The position numbers and the translations under genes are program-made. Shown here piece after piece: positions 27,958-37,149 of a stretch of DNA of 64,000 nt; within the stretch, counting starts at the first letter, position 1, and each line of letters opens with the position of its first letter. This DNA comes from Desulfuromonadaceae bacterium (GTDB lineage Bacteria > Desulfobacterota > Desulfuromonadia > Geobacterales > Pseudopelobacteraceae), in the NCBI GenBank assembly GCA_028681335.1, contig JAQUIT010000010.1, forward strand, positions 62,001 to 126,000, given 5' to 3'. The notes under the pieces were generated by a model. That model ran no database searches. It worked only from the letters and a program-made list of their open reading frames with translations, and had not been told where the DNA came from.

Positions 27958-29085
27958 TCAGTCTGTTCCTTTTTCCATTTTCACCGTCCTGATCGGGAAC
28001 GGAATCTCTATAGAGTGTTCGGCAAACCTTTTGATGATGAGTGAATTGATTTTATCCGTGGTGGCAAACAAGGTGCTGTACTCTTCAACCCAGAAGAAAA
28101 GAGACATGTTGAGGGCGCAATCACCAAAACTGACAAAGAACGCTTCGGGACAAGGGTCCGTCAGGACATCCCCCACTTCGGCGGCGGTTGCCACCAACAG
28201 CTGTTTTACCTGTTCGACATCACTGTCATATGCCACACCAATATTAATACGCCCTTTGGACCGGCTGTTCGGAAACGCCTGATTTGTCAGCATGGTGTTG
28301 CACAGGTCTGAATTTGGGATAATCAGCAACTGGTTATCCAGTGTCTTGATTTTGGTGCTCCTGAGACCGATATCCGCCACGTCGCCTATCTGGCCGCCTA
28401 CCAATTGAATGCGGTCTCCAACACGAAACGGGCGATCAAGCATGATGGTAAACCCGGATATCATGTGGGCCAGGGTATCTTTAGCCGCCATACCGATAGC
28501 CAGCGAGCCGATACCAAGAGCGGTGACAAGTGAGAAGATGTCGTAATTAAAGTGTTTAAGAACCACAATCAGCGCCGCACCCATAAGAAACAGCGAGACG
28601 ATCTTTTCTGCCACCGGCATCATCTGGCGCGACATAACCGCCCCGGCAGTATCCTGCTGACCGGCGACATACCATTTCATCAGTTCATCCATGACTTGGT
28701 AGATCAGGTTACAGACAATCACGACTAAAATTATATAAATGATACCGGAGGTTATCAATACCAGCTTTTCGTGCAGCGGCAGCGATCGAATAGCCAGATA
28801 GACGCCCAGCACAATGGACAACCGCGAAACGTACGGGATCACCCGCTGCAGCACACGATCATCAAGATCGGTTGAGGTGAAGGTCGTCAGTCTCCTCCCC
28901 CATCTGTTCAGCACCATAACAGCCAGGTGCGACAGCAACCAGAACAGAGCCAGTATCAGCAGCGCCCCGAGAATCTCTTTGGCCCAGAACAGCAGAAAAC
29001 TGTCCCCTTCCTGAGTCTGGATAAGCGCCAGTATCAAATCGATAAGACTACTCACCGAATACGCGCTTGAAGATTGTGTTGACAT
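27958..29085 (-). CDS. MscS-family mechanosensitive ion channel
   Basis: 375 residues. About four to five membrane helices (about 35-220) end in the pore-lining helix (ALGIGSLAIGMAAKDTLAHMISG), followed by the MscS beta domain (RPFRVGDRIQLVGGQIGDVADIGLRSTKIKTLDNQLLIIPNS) and a C-terminal alpha/beta domain. It releases osmolytes on hypo-osmotic shock. The start is uncertain: ATG 29085 lies inside the purB 3' end, and a GTG overlapping the purB stop would shorten the protein by 11 residues. It stops 2 nt before the purL ATG, a position with no evident functional link. Confidence 0.88.
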   Translation of the reverse strand: MSTQSSSAYSVSSLIDLILALIQTQEGDSFLLFWAKEILGALLILALFWLLSHLAVMVLNRWGRRLTTFTSTDLDDRVLQRVIPYVSRLSIVLGVYLAIRSLPLHEKLVLITSGIIYIILVVIVCNLIYQVMDELMKWYVAGQQDTAGAVMSRQMMPVAEKIVSLFLMGAALIVVLKHFNYDIFSLVTALGIGSLAIGMAAKDTLAHMISGFTIMLDRPFRVGDRIQLVGGQIGDVADIGLRSTKIKTLDNQLLIIPNSDLCNTMLTNQAFPNSRSKGRINIGVAYDSDVEQVKQLLVATAAEVGDVLTDPCPEAFFVSFGDCALNMSLFFWVEEYSTLFATTDKINSLIIKRFAEHSIEIPFPIRTVKMEKGTD

Positions 29086-30343
29086 GTTTCAGGTGATAAC
29101 TGAGATCAAAGGACTCGCGGATTTTTGTTTCACCGAGCGCCCCGATGACTTCCTGGTCTGCCAACAGTTCCGTCTGGAAATCGGCACCCCGCTCCCATAC
29201 CTTCATGGCGTTACGCTGCACCAGACGGTAGGAATCTTCGCGAGACACGCCTGACTGAGTCAGGTCGAGCAGGATCTTCTGGGAGAAGACAAGCCCTTTC
29301 ATCTGGTTCAGGTTTCTCAGCATATTGTCGGGATAGACGACGAGATTCTTGATCAGGCCGTTAAGACGACGCAGGGAAAAGTCCAGTGCCACGGTTGCAT
29401 CAGGAGCGATATAACGTTCAACCGATGAGTGTGAGATATCCCGTTCATGCCACAAGGCGACATTTTCAAGCGCGGGAATGCAGAGAGAGCGGATGTAGCG
29501 TGCCTGCCCGGTCAGGTTCTCGGACAGGATCGGGTTACGCTTATGCGGCATTGCCGATGACCCTTTTTGCCCCTTGCTGAAGAACTCTTCCGCTTCCAGT
29601 ACTTCCGTGCGCTGCAGATGGCGAACCTCAACGGCGATACGTTCCATCGAAGAGGCAATAATAGCTAGGGTACAGAAAAACTCGGCGTGGCGGTCACGCG
29701 GAATAACCTGGGTCGAAACCGGCTCAGGCTTCAGCCCCATTTTCGTACAGACATACTCTTCAACGTAAGGGTCAATATTGGCAAACGTGCCGACCGCACC
29801 GGAAATGGCGCCGGTGGCGATATTCTCGCGGGCGGCCAGCAGACGGACCCGGTTACGCCCCATCTCGGCATAGAACGAGGCCAGCTTGAGCCCGAAGGTC
29901 ACCGGCTCGGCATGTATCCCGTGGGAGCGGCCGATGCAGACCGTATCCTTATGCTCCAAGGCACGTACTTTAAGTGATTCGAGCAGCATGTCGAGGTCAG
30001 CCAGCAGTTCGTCAGCGGCCTGTACAAGCTGTACCGAAAGGCAGGTATCCAGAACATCCGAGGAGGTCATACCCTGATGGATAAAACGGGCTTCCGGGCC
30101 AACATATTCGGCGACCGATGTCAGAAAAGCGATCACATCATGCTTTACCTCAGCCTCAATGGCATCGATCCGGGCGATATCGAAATCACCTTTGGCACGG
30201 ATAACCGGCACAACCTCCTTGGGAATAACACCAAGTTCAGCCTGAGCTTCACAGGCCAGGGTTTCAATTTCGAGCCAGATGCGAAAGCGGTTTTTGGCAG
30301 CCCATATCTCGGTCATTTCAGGGCGGGAATAGCGTTCAATCAT
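29048..30343 (-). CDS. purB: Adenylosuccinate lyase
   Basis: Fumarase/aspartase-superfamily enzyme acting twice in purine synthesis: SAICAR to AICAR and adenylosuccinate to AMP. 431 residues, the Bacillus/Thermotoga size. The signature loop with the catalytic Ser is GSSAMPHKRNP (about 262-272). The histidines are in GMTSSDVLDT and GRSHGIHAEP. A strong GAGGAG site precedes the ATG. It lies 36 nt after the MBL hydrolase gene and overlaps the mscS gene, placing it near the head of the purine operon. Confidence 0.96.
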   Translation of the reverse strand: MIERYSRPEMTEIWAAKNRFRIWLEIETLACEAQAELGVIPKEVVPVIRAKGDFDIARIDAIEAEVKHDVIAFLTSVAEYVGPEARFIHQGMTSSDVLDTCLSVQLVQAADELLADLDMLLESLKVRALEHKDTVCIGRSHGIHAEPVTFGLKLASFYAEMGRNRVRLLAARENIATGAISGAVGTFANIDPYVEEYVCTKMGLKPEPVSTQVIPRDRHAEFFCTLAIIASSMERIAVEVRHLQRTEVLEAEEFFSKGQKGSSAMPHKRNPILSENLTGQARYIRSLCIPALENVALWHERDISHSSVERYIAPDATVALDFSLRRLNGLIKNLVVYPDNMLRNLNQMKGLVFSQKILLDLTQSGVSREDSYRLVQRNAMKVWERGADFQTELLADQEVIGALGETKIRESFDLSYHLKHVNTIFKRVFGE

Positions 30344-30379
30344 GTAAGAACTCCTCGGTTTTTTAATAGTTAGCAGTTA

Positions 30380-31150
30380 CTATATCTCAATTACAGCGCT
30401 TGCGTGAAACTGGTCGCCGATGACAACATGCGGTGCACAGACATTCTGTTCACTCAAAAAAGCTCTGGTCGTTCGCACCACATGGTCCGGGTGATTGTTC
30501 ACCTCAGACAGATGAGCCATTACCAGGACTTCCAGACCATCATGGGCAAGTTCATGCAGCAAGCCAAGCGATTCATCGTTGGAAATATGCCCGTGGCGCG
30601 ACTTGATCCGCTGTTTCAACGCCCACGGATACGGGCCGTTCATCAGCATATCGACATCATGGTTAGATTCCAGATTAATAAAGCGGCAGCCACGCAGTTT
30701 TTCCGTCACCAGGCGCGTCACGATACCCAGGTCGGTGACCGAAGCTGAGCGCCCCTCCCGTGACTCAACGACAAAACCGACCGGGTCGCAACTGTCATGG
30801 GTAATCGGAACCGGGTCGATGCGCACATCCCTGAAGGTAAAGGCTGAGCCGGACTCGAACTCACAGACTTTAGTTTTCTTGAAATATTTTTCGGCTCCGG
30901 CATTAACCTTATGGCTGGCAAAAACAGGCACATTGAACTTGCGCGCGAAGGAACCTGCACTCCGGATATGGTCAATATGCTCATGCGTAACGAGCACCGC
31001 ATGAACTCTCGACGCATCGATCCCAACCGCTTCCATGCGGAGCAGGGTTTCGCGCAACGACAGGCCGGCGTCTATCAGAACGCGGCTGTCCCCGCTCTCA
31101 AGATAGAGACAGTTGCCCTTGCTGCCGCTAGCCAGCGAACATATTTTCAC
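30380..31150 (-). CDS. Metallo-beta-lactamase-fold hydrolase (YycJ/WalJ-like)
   Basis: 256-residue cytosolic MBL-fold protein with the binuclear metal motif THEHIDH (HxHxDH, about 56-62), plus further His and Asp ligands (PITHDSCDP; NLESNHDVDML). The opening MKICSLASGSKGNCLYLE is typical of the YycJ/WalJ group, proposed to be DNA-processing exonucleases. It heads the same-strand run leading into purB and is the likely first gene of the operon. The substrate cannot be told from sequence. Confidence 0.85.
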   Translation of the reverse strand: MKICSLASGSKGNCLYLESGDSRVLIDAGLSLRETLLRMEAVGIDASRVHAVLVTHEHIDHIRSAGSFARKFNVPVFASHKVNAGAEKYFKKTKVCEFESGSAFTFRDVRIDPVPITHDSCDPVGFVVESREGRSASVTDLGIVTRLVTEKLRGCRFINLESNHDVDMLMNGPYPWALKQRIKSRHGHISNDESLGLLHELAHDGLEVLVMAHLSEVNNHPDHVVRTTRAFLSEQNVCAPHVVIGDQFHASAVIEI

Positions 31151-31403
31151 ACAAGCTCCAGGAGATACGGGTTTGGTGGTACGTCGGCTTAATTTACCGA
31201 CAATTACTGAGGGATTACATAGGGTTGACTATCAAGCACAGCGACATACAATCTGGCTGTTTTCAAGCCTGTGACTATACAAGAAACTTGGCGGATTTTC
31301 AAGGGGAATTGAGTTAGCACCAACAGCCTTTATGCTAGACAAGTGGCCAAACTTATAGTAGTAAAAACAAATTGTTAAATTAATTAATGCACTCGAGGGT
31401 CTA
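31151..31403. other. Divergent intergenic region before the pilus locus
   Basis: 253 bp without a gene, A+T-rich towards the right end. It must hold promoters for both the minus-strand purine operon and the plus-strand pilus operon. A small hairpin (GTCGG...CCGAC, about 31178-31202) is visible near the left end. Confidence 0.5.
31225..31252 (+). promoter_or_regulatory. Predicted sigma70 promoter of the pilus operon
   Basis: TTGACT (31225-31230), a 16-bp spacer and TACAAT (31247-31252), about 150 nt upstream of the first pilus gene. Five of six positions match in each hexamer. Confidence 0.55.
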
Positions 31404-32729
31404 ATGTCGCTTCATTCCATAGTGCGTTTTGACTCTGAGACTGTTCAGGTTTTAACGTTCAGACACAAGGGTGCGGCTGTACAGAGTGCAATCACGATTT
31501 CCATAGGTGATTTCGGCAACTTTCTTGCTGCAGACCGCTCTACAGACTACCAGATAATAGTTGACGCTACCGAAGCCCAGTATGACATTATAACTATCCC
31601 TCCAGTTGAGCCGAAGCTGGTTACGCGAATTGCCCAGATCGAATTTCGCAGACTATACCCCGAGTACCCACCATTCACGGCTTCCTACCGGCCCATTGAC
31701 GAAGTCACACAAGACGGAAAAACGCTCAGGCGAGTTGCCTGCTGCATGGTATCCAAAGAATATCTGGATTATATCCTAGAGCCTTTTATCCGCCACAACA
31801 AGTCCGTCAGCCTGATTTCAACACTACCAACCGCCCTTGCACAACTGGTTGACACAACGCCGGAAACGCACGACCGGCCACATCTTTATGCATACGACGG
31901 CAATCATCAAAAGTGCATATTTCTGCTCGAAAAGGGATGTGTTACTATGGTCCGCTTCGTCCCGTCTGCAGGTGCAGGGTGGGGTGAAGCGGACATCCTC
32001 AATGTCAATATGACGCTGGATTACTGTTTTCAGACACTTCGCGTTAAACCGGCAAAAACTATTGCATTGAACGGTGCCCCCCTACAACCACCTCTCACAC
32101 CTTTGACACCAAAATGCAACGTGGCTGCATCTGATGACCTCCACCAGGAGTATCTGCCGCATTTGGCCGTTATGACCTCCGCAGGCATGAGCAAAGAAGA
32201 CCTTCGGCCACAAAACTATATAACAGCACTAAAGTATCAAAACCTTTTGCGCGGGGCTGTCTGGGTGTTCTCAATAGGAGCCTTGGCAGCTTCCCTGCTC
32301 GGTATTTTTTTTCTTTTCTCAATCCTGTCACTGCAAAGTGAAATTGACTCCTCACGACAGCGCGAGCACGCCATCCCCGCCCTTCTTTCCTCTTACAACG
32401 CTTTGCAGCAGGAACGGAACCTCGTAGAGCCGAACATCACCACCATGAACAGATTGCAATCCGGCCAGACGCTTCCAGAACTGCTCGCCGTTATACCGGA
32501 GCTTTCGCAAAAGAGTGTACGAGTCAACTCGCTGAAGACCGACAAGACCGGCGGTGCCATAACACTCATCCTTTCCGGAACCATTACTGAAAACACCTTT
32601 GCAGCCGCGCAAAGCCGTTTTGAAGAAATTCTTCAAAGCCTTTCCAAGCTTCAGGGCTTCACCATCAGCTCCCAGCAATTTGAACAACTGTCAAAAACCT
32701 TTACCATTGAGACAAAGAGCACGCCATGA
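31404..32729 (+). CDS. PilM/PilN-like (MshI/GspL-type) pilus assembly protein
   Basis: 441 residues. The N-terminal ~260 residues look like the actin-like PilM fold (FDSETVQVLTFRHKG, IIVDATEAQYDIITIPPVEP). One membrane helix (about 287-312) and a PilN-like periplasmic part with a short coiled coil follow. Fusing the cytosolic and membrane parts in one chain recalls GspL or MshI plus MshJ. It would link the extension ATPase to the periplasmic PilO/P-like proteins that follow, starting with a 4-nt overlap. The assignment rests mainly on architecture and context. Confidence 0.7.
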   Translation: MSLHSIVRFDSETVQVLTFRHKGAAVQSAITISIGDFGNFLAADRSTDYQIIVDATEAQYDIITIPPVEPKLVTRIAQIEFRRLYPEYPPFTASYRPIDEVTQDGKTLRRVACCMVSKEYLDYILEPFIRHNKSVSLISTLPTALAQLVDTTPETHDRPHLYAYDGNHQKCIFLLEKGCVTMVRFVPSAGAGWGEADILNVNMTLDYCFQTLRVKPAKTIALNGAPLQPPLTPLTPKCNVAASDDLHQEYLPHLAVMTSAGMSKEDLRPQNYITALKYQNLLRGAVWVFSIGALAASLLGIFFLFSILSLQSEIDSSRQREHAIPALLSSYNALQQERNLVEPNITTMNRLQSGQTLPELLAVIPELSQKSVRVNSLKTDKTGGAITLILSGTITENTFAAAQSRFEEILQSLSKLQGFTISSQQFEQLSKTFTIETKSTP

Positions 32730-33301
32730 ACATTACCATGTCTTCTCATTTGCAGCGACTTGCCGTAAGGCTCATGTTCTCCATTCTTTTCTTCGTGATT
32801 GTTTCCACATCTCTAGCGGCCATGTCGCGCTACCGTCAGAATCTGACAATAACGGTTGCACAGCATAAAACACTTTTAGAGAAGCTTGGACATATGCATC
32901 AGATAATCGCCGAGGAGCGCGAGGCTATTACCATCTTCAACAACCTTCTTCCCGCTGATTACGGCGTCAAGTCATCTGATTTGTTTATTTATAAGAGGCT
33001 GGATGAAATAAAGTCACTACCATCGGTCAAAGAGATGACCGTTAAAGCTATTGAAACCAAGGATGGAGAACGAATAGCACACTTTTTATTCAAAATTCAA
33101 AACCCGGACTACAGCCAGGTACTCAATAGACTGGCAACACTGGAGACAAAGGTATTCCCCTTTGTCTCCATCAGCTTAATAGAGATATCAAAACAATCCG
33201 GCATAACTTATACGGGACTGGCTATGACCATCGAAGGAGACGTGACCATGCCGGCATACGACACTGCGGCGTCACTCTCCCTGGGGACAGGTAAACCATG
33301 A
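32726..33301 (+). CDS. PilO/MshJ-like inner-membrane pilus protein
   Basis: 191 residues: a short cytosolic start, one membrane helix (about 12-33), a periplasmic coiled coil (about 38-75), then a ferredoxin-like alpha/beta domain. This is the PilO (MshJ, GspM) layout. The start overlaps the previous stop by 4 nt (ATGA); an alternative ATG lies 12 nt further in. The stop overlaps the next gene the same way. Sequence similarity is too low for a firm symbol. Confidence 0.68.
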   Translation: MNITMSSHLQRLAVRLMFSILFFVIVSTSLAAMSRYRQNLTITVAQHKTLLEKLGHMHQIIAEEREAITIFNNLLPADYGVKSSDLFIYKRLDEIKSLPSVKEMTVKAIETKDGERIAHFLFKIQNPDYSQVLNRLATLETKVFPFVSISLIEISKQSGITYTGLAMTIEGDVTMPAYDTAASLSLGTGKP

Positions 33302-33750
33302 ATCTGCCCAAAATCATGTTGTACGCGCTGTCAGGAACATTAGTCGGCATTGCCATCCCAGTAATTGCTTACATGACAATCCATTTCTCACCGGCACTGA
33401 GCGCGCAGGAAAAAGAAGTGTATAACTTCGTCAGCACGCCTCTGTCAATCCACACCAGAGGATGGAAACCGGTTCACCGCACCTGTCCGGTCTCTCCTGA
33501 TACAGGCATGTCAAACACCTTGCACATAACTGATACCGGCATGGGACTCATTGACACAAAGAAAGAAGCAAGCGATAGACTTCCCAGGTTATCGTTCATC
33601 CTCCATGGGGACAAAACCCGCATGGCGGTTATTGACGGTTACGTACTTAAAGAAGGCAACTCATTTGACGGCTGGCGTGTGCTCCGCATTGAACAAAAAC
33701 GTACACTGCTCGAGAGCAAGAAGGATAAAAAATGGATTTCCATCGATTAG
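33298..33750 (+). CDS. PilP/MshK-like pilus assembly protein
   Basis: 150 residues with an N-terminal membrane helix (about 7-28). The C-terminal part (about 98-150) reads SFILHGDKTRMAVIDGYVLKEG and ends in a short beta domain, like MshK and the PilP/GspC homology domain that docks on the secretin. It is placed directly before the secretin gene, which it overlaps by 19 nt. The middle of the protein is not recognisable. Confidence 0.68.
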   Translation: MNLPKIMLYALSGTLVGIAIPVIAYMTIHFSPALSAQEKEVYNFVSTPLSIHTRGWKPVHRTCPVSPDTGMSNTLHITDTGMGLIDTKKEASDRLPRLSFILHGDKTRMAVIDGYVLKEGNSFDGWRVLRIEQKRTLLESKKDKKWISID

Positions 33751-35486
33751 CCCGGACAAACAAGAAAAACACGATGACTGATGTGGTCGCAAGATCGGGG
33801 TTCATCATCGCCTCTACACTTTTTACTGTTTCCCTGCTGGCCGGATGTAGCACCGTAAAACAGGCAACGTCCCCACGCACGGCACTAGACACAAACATGG
33901 TGCCGGCTTCAGCCAAGCAGGACCCGTTTATAGATGAGAACATCAAGGCGATGAAGACGGAGCTTACCCCACCGCCCCGGTCCCCCGACTATCAACCGGT
34001 CAGCGATGATGTCTCTCCTACCAAAAATCGCATGATAAGCATCCAGTCCCGGAACTCCACCCTTGGCGATATTTTGCATGTCATTGCAGACGCTGCCAGC
34101 CTGAATCTGATTATCGGCGAGGGGGTCCAGCAGGACCGTCCGATCACCATCACGCTACGACTGGTCTCAGCTGAAGAAGCCCTCAAGACGGTTCTCGGTT
34201 CTGCAGATTATTTTTACACCATCAATGGTAACGTTCTTTCAGTCGAAGCTACCGCTACCAAACTCTTTGAGCTCGGCCACCCAGCCATGATCCAGGGGTA
34301 CAATGTCGAGGTAGGCGGCGACATACTTGGAAGCGGCGCTTCCCTCTCTTCCGGCGGCGGGGGCAGTTCGTCAAACCTCAAAGGGACTATTTCCCAGACG
34401 GTAAAAAACGATACCAAAGCGTTTGACTTCTGGGAAACATTGGAAAAATCCCTGCAGTCAATGATTGGTGGGCAGCTGGAAACCATCACCAAACAGGTGG
34501 ATAGTTCAACTCAATCCCGTACAGAACTGCAAAAGAATATTGCTGGTGATTCAAGAACATCTGGAAAATTTACGTCAACCTCCGAGAAGATAGTCTTTCC
34601 ACCCTCATCAGAAAACAAACCACAGCAGTTGATTGTACTAAATCGTCTCACCGGCACAATCATGGTCACCGCAACCCGCAGCAATATGGAGCGGATAGAA
34701 AACTACCTGGATATGCTGCGCGCGACGCTCAACCGTCAGGTACTGGTTGAGGCCAGAGTAATTGAAGTACAATTGAATGACAGCCTGAAATACGGCATCG
34801 ACTGGAACACACTCAGTGATTCCATAGCCGGCGGATTTGGTGCGGCCATTTCCGGCTTGCAGACGTCGTCGCAAGCCGCTGCCCCCAGTTTCCGGATCGG
34901 CGCCAGCAAAGGCAGCACCACGGCCCTTTTAACAGCACTCAAAACCCAGGGTGAAGTCAAAACTCTGTCCAATCCAAGAATCAACGTAATGAACGGACAA
35001 ACTGCGCTGCTGACCGTTGGACGCAATCAGAACTATATTTCCAAGGTAACCTCAACCTCCAGCGGCAGCGGCAGTGATCAAACAACAACCTTTTCCGTTG
35101 ACACAGGAAATGTGCTCTCCGGCATTATGATCGGCCTGGCGCCGATCATCAACAGCAAAGGGGAAATCAGCCTGACAGTGACACCCATCGTATCCGATCT
35201 GGTAAGTCTGGAAGACAAAATAATCGGCAACGACACTGCAAACCAGACAACTATATCCATTCCTACCGTAGATTTAAGAGAGCTTTCCACCACCGTCAAG
35301 GTACGCACCGGAGAGTTAATCGTGCTTGGCGGACTTATTTCCAACAAACAGAACTACAAGGACAACAAGGTTCCGATCCTTGGCGATATACCGTGGATTA
35401 GAGGTTTCTTCACCAGCAAGGACAACATGGACAGCCGATCAGAACTGGTTGTCATCCTGCAGCCACACATTATTACAGACAAATAG
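33732..35486 (+). CDS. mshL: MshL/PilQ-type secretin lipoprotein
   Basis: Outer-membrane pore for the pilus. 584 residues with a lipobox (SLLAGC, Cys about 37). An STN/N0-like domain follows (about 95-180; GDILHVIADAASLNLIIGEG), then an N1-type domain. The C-terminal secretin domain (about 330-580) carries VEARVIEVQLNDSLKYGIDW, LSNPRINVMNGQTALLTVG and VPILGDIPWIRGFF. A Gly/Ser-rich insertion lies near 195-215. The start at 33732 has AAGGAT upstream and gives a long n-region; ATG 33774 would give a more standard 24-residue signal. Confidence 0.9.
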   Translation: MDFHRLARTNKKNTMTDVVARSGFIIASTLFTVSLLAGCSTVKQATSPRTALDTNMVPASAKQDPFIDENIKAMKTELTPPPRSPDYQPVSDDVSPTKNRMISIQSRNSTLGDILHVIADAASLNLIIGEGVQQDRPITITLRLVSAEEALKTVLGSADYFYTINGNVLSVEATATKLFELGHPAMIQGYNVEVGGDILGSGASLSSGGGGSSSNLKGTISQTVKNDTKAFDFWETLEKSLQSMIGGQLETITKQVDSSTQSRTELQKNIAGDSRTSGKFTSTSEKIVFPPSSENKPQQLIVLNRLTGTIMVTATRSNMERIENYLDMLRATLNRQVLVEARVIEVQLNDSLKYGIDWNTLSDSIAGGFGAAISGLQTSSQAAAPSFRIGASKGSTTALLTALKTQGEVKTLSNPRINVMNGQTALLTVGRNQNYISKVTSTSSGSGSDQTTTFSVDTGNVLSGIMIGLAPIINSKGEISLTVTPIVSDLVSLEDKIIGNDTANQTTISIPTVDLRELSTTVKVRTGELIVLGGLISNKQNYKDNKVPILGDIPWIRGFFTSKDNMDSRSELVVILQPHIITDK

Positions 35487-35496
35487 GGGGGTCGAC

Positions 35497-37149
35497 ATGG
35501 CTGCACCGCTAAAGATTGGAGAGCTGTTCATCTCCCAGGGTGTCATAACAGAAAAACAGCTCCAGATAGCTCTTGACCATCAGAAAGTCACCGGAGATAT
35601 CCTGGGTGACCTGCTCATCAAACTGGGATTCGTCACTGCTCAGGAGTTTGCACGTACCATTGCGACCCAGAGCGGTATCGGCTATTTTGACTTATCTGAA
35701 TCCCAGCCAGACGAAGAAGCTCTGCGCATGATTCCGAAGGAAACCTCCCAAAAAGTCGGCATGCTACCGCTATCTGTTCTTAACGGCCAACTTTCGATCG
35801 GCATCACCAATCCCAGCAATATTGTTGCGGTTGACACCGTGACCAAACTTACCGGTAAAGCTCCAATTGTATATATAATCGACAACGATCAATTTCAGGA
35901 CACGCTTGAAAAAGCGTACTTTTTCATCACTCATCCGATTCAGCAGCGTATGGAGGAAATCACCGCTACTCTGCGCCAGATGACCGGAGCGGTTCCGGGC
36001 ACCCTGATTTCCGGACTGGTCGACCTGATACTCATGGACGGAATTCGCAAAATGGCGACTGATATCCACATAACCCCGGCCGATGATGTTACCAATGTTT
36101 TTTACCGGATTGACGGCGTACTTCAGCACGGCCACTGTATCCAGAGGATTGTCCATAACGGCCTGGTTTCGCGCATAAAGGTGATGTCACAACTAGACAT
36201 TGCCGAACAGCGCCTCCCGCAGGATGGTGCCTTTACCTACGATTTCCTCACCAAACATCTGGAAGTGCGTATATCCACCATACCCAGCATATACGGTGAA
36301 AATCTGGTCATGCGTCTGCTGGCCGGCACCGGATCGCTTCTCAGGCTTGAAGCACTGGGTGTATCGGAAAGAGACATACAGCAATTGCGCAAATTGACGC
36401 GCAAGTCGTATGGCATAATCCTGGTTGTCGGGCCAACCGGCAGCGGTAAGACAACAACTCTCTACGCTGCGCTACGCGAACTAAACCGGCTTGAACGCAA
36501 TATCCTGACAGTTGAAGACCCGGTCGAATACCGCCTCAGCTTTGTCAAACAGACGCAGGTAAACGAGAAAGCAGGCTACAGCTTTTCACTGGCGGCCCGT
36601 AACTTCATGCGCCAGGATCCGGACGTCATGCTGCTGGGAGAGATTCGTGACGAGGATACCGCTCAAATGGCAATCCGCTCTGCCATAACCGGCCACCTAG
36701 TCCTCTCGACAATGCACACCAACGATGCAGCCACCGCCATCCCGCGCCTGCTTGACCTGAAAGTTGACAACTTCCTGCTTTCGTCGGCCCTGGTTGCCGT
36801 ACTGGCACAACGACTCGTACGTAAAATCTGCCCGCATTGCCGTGAAGAACATGAGTTTGACGCAGACGAACTGGAACTGCTGTCCCGACATGGCTTTGAG
36901 ACCAAGCGGGGATACCGCGGCAAAGGGTGCAACAAATGTGGAGGTAGCGGCTACATCGGGAGGATATCCATCTGTGAGATACTTGTTGTCGACAGCAGGA
37001 TCCAACAACTTATCTTTGAAGGGGCCTCAACCGGCACCATCCTGGAAGCCGCGGCAGCAGAAGGCATGACATCGCTGTTACATGACGGCATCAGCAAGGT
37101 TGCCAAAGGCATCACCACCCTCAGTGAAGTATTAAGGGTAGCAGGATGA
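35497..37149 (+). CDS. mshE: MshE/GspE-type pilus extension ATPase
   Basis: Cytosolic hexameric ATPase powering pilus assembly. 550 residues. An N-terminal MshEN-type domain (about 1-140; KIGELFISQGVITEKQLQ), which in Vibrio MshE binds c-di-GMP, precedes the ATPase core. Walker A is GPTGSGKTTT (about 312), the Asp box and Walker B are in MLLGEIRDEDTA, and the His box is HLVLSTMHTNDA. The four-Cys zinc site is CPHCREE...CNKCGG. ATG 35497 has AGGGGGG upstream; an in-frame extension into mshL is rejected. The next gene overlaps by 4 nt. Confidence 0.92.
   Translation: MAAPLKIGELFISQGVITEKQLQIALDHQKVTGDILGDLLIKLGFVTAQEFARTIATQSGIGYFDLSESQPDEEALRMIPKETSQKVGMLPLSVLNGQLSIGITNPSNIVAVDTVTKLTGKAPIVYIIDNDQFQDTLEKAYFFITHPIQQRMEEITATLRQMTGAVPGTLISGLVDLILMDGIRKMATDIHITPADDVTNVFYRIDGVLQHGHCIQRIVHNGLVSRIKVMSQLDIAEQRLPQDGAFTYDFLTKHLEVRISTIPSIYGENLVMRLLAGTGSLLRLEALGVSERDIQQLRKLTRKSYGIILVVGPTGSGKTTTLYAALRELNRLERNILTVEDPVEYRLSFVKQTQVNEKAGYSFSLAARNFMRQDPDVMLLGEIRDEDTAQMAIRSAITGHLVLSTMHTNDAATAIPRLLDLKVDNFLLSSALVAVLAQRLVRKICPHCREEHEFDADELELLSRHGFETKRGYRGKGCNKCGGSGYIGRISICEILVVDSRIQQLIFEGASTGTILEAAAAEGMTSLLHDGISKVAKGITTLSEVLRVAG

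Noticed and set aside
35326-35496. 57-residue N-terminal extension of MshE.
   Set aside because: It lies wholly inside mshL; the family start with AGGGGGG upstream is at 35497.
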